Positions 6,259 through 10,764 of a DNA stretch of 10,764 nt are shown here, piece after piece. Under the pieces are notes generated by a model. It had not been told where the DNA came from. It saw only the letters and a program-made list of their open reading frames with translations, and did not search any database. Made by a program: the position numbers and the translations under genes. Source of the stretch: Streptomyces viridochromogenes (GTDB lineage Bacteria; Actinomycetota; Actinomycetes; Streptomycetales; Streptomycetaceae); assembly GCF_001270495.1 (NCBI RefSeq), contig NZ_LGUR01000039.1, positions 1 to 10,764 of the forward strand, in the 5' to 3' direction. Positions within the stretch are counted from its first letter, which is position 1; every line of letters starts with the position of its first letter.

Positions 6259-7383
6259 ATGACTGCCGCACGCGACGCGGAGGGGCAACCCACTCCTCCC
6301 AGGCTTCCGGCGAAACTGGCGGCCCACCCGTCGGTGCAGGCTGTACTCGCCCAGCGCAGGACCGGCGGCATCGCGCGTCCGTCGGCGGTGATCGACGCGG
6401 AATGGCTGCGCGAGCTGTGCCTCGCGGCCGGCGCGGACGACGCCGCCCCGGTCAGTCTGGATCACCCCGATCTGGCCGGCGAGCGCGAGCACGTACAGTC
6501 CGCGCTGCCCGGCACCCGCACTCTGATCGCGATGGCGGTGCGGATGAACCGCGACAACTGCCGTTCCCCGGCCCGCAGCGTGGCCAACCAGGAGTTCCAC
6601 CAGGCCGACGAACAGGCCAACCACGCCGCCCGCAGCGTCACCCAGGCGCTCCAGGACGCCGGCTACCGCGCCCTCAACCCGTCCGTCGGCTTCCCCCAGG
6701 AGATGGACCGCTTCCCCCGCGAGCGGATCTGGGTGGTGGCGCACAAGACGGTCGCGGTGGCCGCCGGGCTCGGCGTGATGGGCCTGCACCGCAACGTCAT
6801 CCACCCGAAGTTCGGCAGCTTCGTCCTGCTCGTGACCGTCCTGGTGGACGCGGAGGTCAGCGCGTACGGGCAAGCGCTGGACTACAACCCCTGCATCGAC
6901 TGCAAGTTGTGCGTCGCCGCCTGTCCGGTCGGCGCCATCGCCAAGGACGGCGCCTTCGACGCGCTGGCCTGCACCACGCACAACTACCGCGAGTTCATGA
7001 GCGGGTTCACCGACTGGGCGCAGACCGTGGCCGACAGCGAGGACGCCGCCGACTACCGCTCCCGCGTCACTGATTCCGAGAGCGCCTCCATGTGGCAGAG
7101 CCTGAGCTCACCGCCCGGCTACAAGTCCGGCTACTGCCTTGCCGTCTGCCCCGCCGGCGAGGACGTGCTGGGCCCGTACCTGGACGACCGCAAGAACTTC
7201 ATGGACACCGTCCTGCGACCGCTCCAGGACAAGAAGGAAACCCTGTACGTTCTGCCGGGCTCGCACGCGCAGGAGTACGCCCGGCGCCGCTACCCGCACA
7301 AGCCCGTCAAGGAAGTGACCGGCGGCTGGCAGCCCCCGGCGAAACCCTCCGCGTCCACCGACCGAGAGACACGTACGTCATGA
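6259..7383 (+). CDS. QueG-like (epoxyqueuosine-reductase-related) 4Fe-4S ferredoxin protein
   Basis: This is a 374-residue Fe-S protein related to epoxyqueuosine reductase QueG and reductive dehalogenases. AGLGVMGLHRNVIHPKFGSF (about residues 172-191) matches the conserved QueG-type core. CIDCKLCVAACP (Cys212, 215, 218, 222) is a ferredoxin motif, and Cys238, Cys293 and Cys297 (in CLAVCP) probably complete a second cluster. I chose the ATG at 6259 because AGGAG lies five bases upstream and the promoter and operators are before it; the open frame up to 5980 is an artefact. The stop overlaps the next gene's ATG (ATGA), so translation is coupled. No queuosine gene is nearby, and control by a TetR beside an SDR suggests a different redox role. 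Cobalamin binding cannot be judged from the sequence. Confidence 0.85.
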   Translation: MTAARDAEGQPTPPRLPAKLAAHPSVQAVLAQRRTGGIARPSAVIDAEWLRELCLAAGADDAAPVSLDHPDLAGEREHVQSALPGTRTLIAMAVRMNRDNCRSPARSVANQEFHQADEQANHAARSVTQALQDAGYRALNPSVGFPQEMDRFPRERIWVVAHKTVAVAAGLGVMGLHRNVIHPKFGSFVLLVTVLVDAEVSAYGQALDYNPCIDCKLCVAACPVGAIAKDGAFDALACTTHNYREFMSGFTDWAQTVADSEDAADYRSRVTDSESASMWQSLSSPPGYKSGYCLAVCPAGEDVLGPYLDDRKNFMDTVLRPLQDKKETLYVLPGSHAQEYARRRYPHKPVKEVTGGWQPPAKPSASTDRETRTS

Positions 7384-8243
7384 GTGGCATTCACCCCTTC
7401 CGCGTCCTGCGCGCCAAGCCTCTGTGGATCGCGACGGCGTCATCACGGGCGTACTCGCCCTGCTGTTCGCCGTGTTCTACGTCGGCGCGAACATCGACCC
7501 GGTCGACCACATGACCAAGCTGCCCGTCGGCCTGGTCAACGCCGACAGGGGAGCCGTCGTCGGCGACAAGCAGGTCAACCTCGGGGCACAGATCACCGAG
7601 TCGATCAAGAAGTCCACCGCGAGCGGGGCCAAGATCGACTGGAAGGTGATGGACGAGAGGGACGTGAAGGAGGAACTCGGCGAGGGCAAGCTGTACGGCG
7701 CGCTCCTCGTCCCGGCCGACTTCACCTCCTCCACCACCGCACTGACCGGCGCCGCGACCACCGCGACCCCCGCCCGCCCGACGCTGACGGTGCTGACCAA
7801 CCAGTCCCCCGGCAGCGTGGGATCCAGCCTGGCCCGGGCGGCGACGACCCAGGCGGCCGAGAACGCCTCGCTCCAGATGGGCAGGGAGCTGACCCTCCAG
7901 AGCGGGACCGGGCAGGCGAAACTGCCCGCCGCGGCACGCGTCCTCCTTGCCGACCCGGCCGCCGTCGCGGTCAAGGACGGCCACCCGCTCGACTCGCACA
8001 GCGGCCTGGGCCTGACGGCGTTCTACTACGCGCTCGTCCTCGTGGTCTGCGGCATGCTCTCCGCCAATGTCATCAGCGGCCAGGTCGACCACGCCCTCGG
8101 CTACACCCACAACGACATGGGCCCGCTGGGTCATGATGGCGGCCGCACTGTTCGGCTTCGGCGTACTGGGGTGGTACGACCGCAAGGCACTGCACCGCAT
8201 CCCGGCGGAGACGACGCCCGAGAAGACCGCCGTCCCGGCGTGA
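7380..8243 (+). pseudogene. DUF3533/YhgE-Pip-like membrane protein, frameshifted and internally deleted
   Basis: This resembles ABC-2-like DUF3533 membrane proteins of unknown or export-linked function. Translation starts at the ATG at 7380 (coupled to the preceding stop) with MSGIHPFRVLRAKPLWI. The protein then continues in another frame from about 7437 with GVITGVLALLFAVFYVGANI, the first membrane segment. Restoring one G in the GG at 7436-7437 rejoins them. A large extracytoplasmic-type region follows (about 7490-8000), then the membrane segment LTAFYYALVLVVCGMLSANV. After NDMGPL (about 8126) the frame changes again and only the last segment remains, WVMMAAALFGFGVLGWYDR plus a short tail ending at 8243. 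From what I recall of family length, about 100-130 residues with several membrane helices are missing. It could be an assembly error, but two separate lesions favour a pseudogene. Confidence 0.75.
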
Positions 8244-8280
8244 CTGCAGGTCACCCAAGACGGGCCATTACTCGGAGCGG

Positions 8281-8306
8281 CCCCGGCGTGTGTCGCCCTG
8301 CCGGGG
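8281..8306. terminator. Hairpin candidate after the DUF3533 pseudogene
   Basis: CCCCGGC (8281-8287) and GCCGGGG (8300-8306) form a perfect seven-pair GC stem with a 12-base loop, 37 bases past the stop. It probably ends or weakens operon transcription. Confidence 0.45.
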
Positions 8307-8329
8307 ACGACAGGCGCGCACACCATCAT

Positions 8330-8393
8330 GGCTCGGCGACGGCCCCTTCCCCCGGCCCGCGCCCAGCCCCTTCCCCCGGGCCGTCGCCGAGCC
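8330..8393. repeat. 16-bp perfect inverted repeat with internal 13-bp direct repeats
   Basis: GGCTCGGCGACGGCCC (8330-8345) is matched by its exact reverse complement at 8378-8393, with a 32-base pyrimidine-rich loop. CCCCTTCCCCCGG occurs twice as a direct repeat (8343-8355 and 8367-8379), overlapping the inner ends of the arms. It lies between the DUF3533 pseudogene and operator O5. It could be a strong terminator insulating the TetR gene, or a small intergenic repeat element. Confidence 0.7.
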
Positions 8394-8412
8394 TCTCCCC
8401 CGGAGCCCCTGG

Positions 8413-8426
8413 AAACCGATCGGTTT
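8413..8426. promoter_or_regulatory. Operator O5 (AAACCGATCGGTTT), upstream of the TetR gene
   Basis: This is the fifth copy of the 14-bp palindrome, perfect, ending 32 bases before the TetR ATG. A weak -10-like TTAACC (8446-8451) would put the site over the -35 region of a leaderless transcript. Its presence here is the main evidence that this TetR is the regulator of all five sites. Confidence 0.85.
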
Positions 8427-8458
8427 TCATTTCGTCCGCTTCGGGTTAACCTCGCGGT

Positions 8459-9028
8459 ATGACCACCGAAGTGAAGCTGAGCCCCAGGGAGCGGTTGCTG
8501 GAGGCGGCGGCCACGCTCACCTACCGAGACGGCGTCAGCATCGGCGTCGAGGCGCTGTGCAAGGCGGCGGGGGTGTCGAAGCGCTCCATGTACCAGCTGT
8601 TCGAGAGCAAGGACGAACTCCTGGCGGCAAGCCTGAAGGAGCGCTCCTCCGCCTACGTGGCGACTCTCCTGCCTGCGGCGGACGACGGCCTCTCCCCCCG
8701 CGAGCGGATCCTGCACGTCTTCGCGCAGGTGGAATCACAGGCCGGCGCCCCCGAGTTCCGCGGCTGCCGGTACCTGGCCGTGCAGATCGAGCTCAAGGAC
8801 CAGAGCCACCCCGCGAGCCGGGTCGCCCATCAGGTCAAGGCGAACCTGACCGCCTTCTTCCGCGCCGAGGCCGAACAGGGCGGGGCGGGCGATCCCGATC
8901 TGCTGGCCCGGCAACTCAGCCTGATCTTCGACGGAGCCAGCGCCCGCGCGGGAATCCAGGCCGACAACCTGACCGGGCTCATCACCCCCACGGTCACCAC
9001 CTTGCTCGACGCGGCAGGCGTGCGCTGA
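8459..9028 (+). CDS. TetR/AcrR-family regulator, likely repressor of the AAACCGATCGGTTT regulon
   Basis: This is a 189-residue TetR-family protein. Residues about 8-55 form the DNA-binding domain: LSPRERLLEAAATLTYRDG (7-25), then VEALCKAAGVSKRSMYQLF (30-48) with the recognition helix, and ESKDELL. The C-terminal part (about 60-189) is the ligand and dimer domain, including FRGCRYLAVQIEL. I chose the ATG at 8459, the first start in frame after the operator; no Shine-Dalgarno site is visible, so a leaderless mRNA is likely. The palindrome O5 upstream, identical to those of the two divergent operons ending nearby, argues for autoregulation and control of both operons. The inducer is unknown; a small molecule handled by the SDR or hydrolase is the usual logic. 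Confidence 0.93.
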   Translation: MTTEVKLSPRERLLEAAATLTYRDGVSIGVEALCKAAGVSKRSMYQLFESKDELLAASLKERSSAYVATLLPAADDGLSPRERILHVFAQVESQAGAPEFRGCRYLAVQIELKDQSHPASRVAHQVKANLTAFFRAEAEQGGAGDPDLLARQLSLIFDGASARAGIQADNLTGLITPTVTTLLDAAGVR

Positions 9029-9053
9029 CGCGTCGCCCGACCGGAGGACCCCC

Positions 9054-9434
9054 TCACCTCCCGGCGCTCGCGGGAAGCCCGATGGCCGTAAGCGTGTTGC
9101 CGAGCATGCCGCAGGCGAAGAAGCTTGCGGTCTCGTCGGCATGAGGTCGAGCAGGCCGGCGCTCTGGGCCAGCAGGGCGGCTTGGAGGGCGTCGGCCGTC
9201 TCGGTGCGGTACCGGGCGTCGTCCGGGAAGCCCGGTTCGGCGGCCGGCCGAGCCAGTTCGTCGAGCTGGAGGACCAGCGTCGCGGCGAGGTCGGCGGTGA
9301 CGGCGAGACGTCCGGGACGAAGCGCAAGAGGGCGTGCATGCCGTTCTGGTGCGGAGGTGGAGGTCCTCGGTGTACGTCTTCTCCGCCGGCACGGGCGAGA
9401 TGCCGGACAGTACTCCCTTGTATGTCGGGTGCGT
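9054..9434 (-). pseudogene. Unidentified gene remnant broken by three frame changes
   Basis: Protein-like stretches follow each other on the minus strand in changing frames: THPTYKGVLSGISPVPAEKT and YTEDLHLRT (about 9434-9348), then NGMHALLRFVPD (about 9347-9311), then TADLAATLVLQLDELARPAA up to GLLDLMP (about 9304-9140), then ADETASFFACGMLGNTLTAI and GLPASAGR with a stop at 9054. Each keeps good codon use only in its own frame. Joined, they would give about 120 residues. It converges on the TetR gene with a 25-base gap. I do not recognise the family. Three frame changes in 380 bases mean either an old pseudogene or poor sequence. Confidence 0.45.
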
Positions 9435-9499
9435 TCAGGTACCGGCCGCTTCCAACGGCTGCACAGGTGGTCATCGCGGACGGGCAGGGCCCGTTCCCG

Positions 9500-9660
9500 T
9501 GTGCCGGGTGCGGGGTGATGGGAGTGCCTTGCCAATGGCCGCGGGGCGGACACGTTCCCACGCCATCACCAGCGAACCGGCACCCACGACTGCGGCCGCA
9601 CCGAGTGCCGCGCCCGGCAGGGCGATGCCGCGAGGGCCGAGTACGGACCCGGTTCGCCAC
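9500..9660 (-). pseudogene. Tail of a hexapeptide-repeat (Pls/PosA-type NRPS-like) protein, remnant
   Basis: On the minus strand GSVLGPRGIALPGAALGAAA followed by VVGAGSLVMAWERV (about 9653-9551) has the spaced small/hydrophobic pattern of a left-handed beta-helix. It closely resembles the C-terminus of Pls/PosA-type single-module nonribosomal peptide synthetases, whose last residues resemble ERVP...RWxGNPI. The continuation PPRGHWQGTPITPHPAH is present but in another frame (about 9550-9500), so a frameshift lies near 9551. Upstream, 9661-9926 shows only arginine/proline-rich nonsense in all frames, so most of the large parent gene is absent. The family call rests on remembered motif similarity. 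Confidence 0.45.
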
Positions 9661-9926
9661 TTCGTCCCCGGTGCTCTCCGGCCCCGGCGAGGGCGGGAGC
9701 ACCCGCCCGGGGTGAACGCCGACCGACCGGCAGGCCCGAAACCGACGGCAGCCCGGACCGCCGTGCCCCCCCCCATCACGTCGACTCCTCCTCCGCCTTG
9801 CAGCTGCACGCTCCCCCACGCCCGAACCGGCTTCGCCCGGCTCGCGCGGGGGCACCCCCATCGACCCCGGCCCGGGTCGGCCGAAAGGCACCGCCCTCAC
9901 AGCCGGCCTTATCCGCCGGACAGGCC

Positions 9927-10298
9927 CTAGACGTACACGTCGTACGTCTTGCAGTAGTCCTCGCCGCAGCCCTTGATCTGGGCCCTGTCGAACGTGCCGC
10001 TGGGGCTGTTGAGGGTGATCTCGGTGTCGCTGTGACGCCATTCCCCCCACGCGTTGCCGTGGACACGAAGCCACACGTGGCCCGCACAACGGCCGTCAAG
10101 GCGCTTGACCGCGACGACCTTCGTGGTCTGGAGACCTACCTGGTAGGTGGTACCGCAGGGCCGGGTGAACTTCCCGGAGCCATCGAAGAACTTGACGCCG
10201 GTGTCCGGACGGCCGTTGGTGTCCGCGGATGCGGTGGCAGTGGCGAGCATGACGGCGGCGGCTGCGGCTCCGAGAGCTGTGGTGATGCGCTTACGCAT
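9927..10298 (-). CDS. Small secreted four-cysteine protein of unknown function
   Basis: This is a 123-residue protein with a Sec signal peptide: MRKRIT, then an Ala-rich core (residues 7-22) and a likely cleavage after ATASA (about residue 25). The mature part of about 98 residues has four cysteines (Cys48, 71, 111 and 116), enough for two disulfides, and aromatic and basic residues such as HVWLRVHGNAWGEWRHSD (74-91). I do not recognise a family. It resembles the many small exported streptomycete proteins of unknown role. The ATG at 10298 has GGGGGAGG eight bases upstream. TTGACT (10348-10343, minus) could be a -35 box, but no good -10 follows. Its neighbours give no clue to its job. Confidence 0.8.
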   Translation of the reverse strand: MRKRITTALGAAAAAVMLATATASADTNGRPDTGVKFFDGSGKFTRPCGTTYQVGLQTTKVVAVKRLDGRCAGHVWLRVHGNAWGEWRHSDTEITLNSPSGTFDRAQIKGCGEDYCKTYDVYV

Positions 10299-10426
10299 TA
10301 GGGTTCCTCCCCCGATTTGTGGTGCGCGCGTTCGGCGCGGTCAGTCAACCGCGGCCAACGTAGTGGGCCTGCCGCTCACGGCGTACCTAAAACTGTCCAG
10401 GGTGGGCCGAGGAGTACACAGGGGTC

Positions 10427-10454
10427 GGCCCGGGACCCCGCGGTGTCCCGGGCC
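10427..10454. terminator. Strong 10-bp hairpin, likely terminator
   Basis: GGCCCGGGAC (10427-10436) pairs perfectly with GTCCCGGGCC (10445-10454) around an eight-base loop. It lies in the gap between the secreted-protein gene and the possible gene at the right edge, and could stop minus-strand transcription arriving from the right. Apart from this, 10299-10655 shows no convincing gene. Confidence 0.55.
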
Positions 10455-10655
10455 TTCATGGTGGGTGGGGCGACAGGGTCCGCTTCCGGTCTGCGGCACC
10501 CGGCCAGCACATACCGCCACGGGCGAGGGCTGGCCAACCCATTCCTGTACGTCGCCCCTAGGCACGGTCCGGCGGGCTCACGGGCGGTGCGCTTGGCCTA
10601 CGGCCCGACCGTCAGGAAACAGGGCCGGACCAGCGGCAGGCCTGTGTCACGCGGT

Positions 10656-10764
10656 TCACCGGTACGTCCCCGTGCCCAGTAGTTCGGGCAGCGGGTTGAC
10701 GAGACCGCCGCTCGGCGACTGCCGCTGGGCGGAGGGTCCGGCCGGCCAGACCGCGGGGCAGTGG
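10656..10764 (-). CDS. Possible C-terminal end of a gene extending beyond the window
   Basis: From the right edge one minus-strand frame reads 35 codons with mostly G or C in third positions and ends SGGLVNPLPELLGTGTYR at a TGA (10658-10656). The text looks more protein-like than the other frames, but it is too short to name. The hairpin at 10427-10454 would be its terminator. It could be chance in a high-GC sequence. Confidence 0.3.
   Translation of the reverse strand, partial: HCPAVWPAGPSAQRQSPSGGLVNPLPELLGTGTYR

Noticed and set aside
5858..6271. N-terminal extension of the SDR at 5156-5857
   Set aside because: It runs through both operator pairs and is low-complexity; the start at 5857 has GGAGG upstream.
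7391..8716. 441-residue minus-strand ORF
   Set aside because: It is antisense to the DUF3533 pseudogene and the TetR gene, Arg/Gly-rich, with no motif.
8830..10089. 419-residue minus-strand ORF
   Set aside because: It is a patchwork that overlaps the TetR gene and the secreted-protein gene; only short pieces (about 9500-9550 and 9311-9347) look coding.
9798..10301. 167-residue plus-strand ORF
   Set aside because: It is antisense to the secreted-protein gene, which has a signal peptide and a ribosome binding site.
1..10764. CRISPR array, tRNA, rRNA, transposase or phage attachment site
   Set aside because: No regularly spaced repeats, tRNA-like cloverleaf ends, transposase motifs or terminal inverted repeats with target duplications were seen; the five palindromes are promoter operators, not an array.

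Overview
The window is very GC-rich, with G or C in most third codon positions, frequent GTG starts, GGAGG-type ribosome binding sites and TetR/XRE regulators beside short-chain dehydrogenases. This points to a Streptomyces or a close actinomycete. No rRNA, tRNA, CRISPR array or insertion sequence is visible. All identifications come from reading motifs; no database search was run.

Layout. 1-760 holds the 3' end of moaA followed by moaE (molybdenum cofactor synthesis). 792-2642 is a divergent pair: an XRE/MmyB-like regulator (minus) and an SDR oxidoreductase (plus). The gap between them carries a promoter-like pair with a 10-bp palindrome in its spacer. 2643-3682 contains a remnant of an adenylate-forming enzyme (minus) and a divergent TetR regulator, with a 17-bp palindrome between them. 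3683-4269 has no intact gene but shows a decayed ORF split over two frames. 4270-9028 is the main feature of the window and is described below. 9029-9926 is a graveyard: an unidentified reading frame broken three times and the tail of a hexapeptide-repeat (Pls/PosA-like) protein. 9927-10298 is a small secreted four-cysteine protein (minus). 10299-10655 holds only a strong hairpin, and the right edge may carry the last 35 codons of a minus-strand gene.

The main feature is an apparent local TetR regulon. The 14-bp sequence AAACCGATCGGTTT (or a one-mismatch version) occurs five times: twice before an SDR/alpha-beta-hydrolase operon (minus), twice before an operon of a QueG-like 4Fe-4S protein and a DUF3533-type membrane protein (plus), and once before a TetR gene at 8459-9028. 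At both paired sites one operator fills the -35/-10 spacer and the second lies just past the -10 box, so the two divergent promoters have nearly the same geometry. The simplest reading is a TetR repressor that controls itself and two divergent operons, coupling a reductase, a hydrolase, an Fe-S protein and a membrane protein. The inducer and substrate cannot be read from the sequence.

The second gene of each regulated operon is broken: the hydrolase by a small frame-changing deletion before its catalytic His, the membrane protein by a one-base frameshift and a large internal deletion. The SDR, the Fe-S protein, the TetR and all five operators look intact. Either the regulon is decaying or the assembly has errors here; read-level checking would decide.
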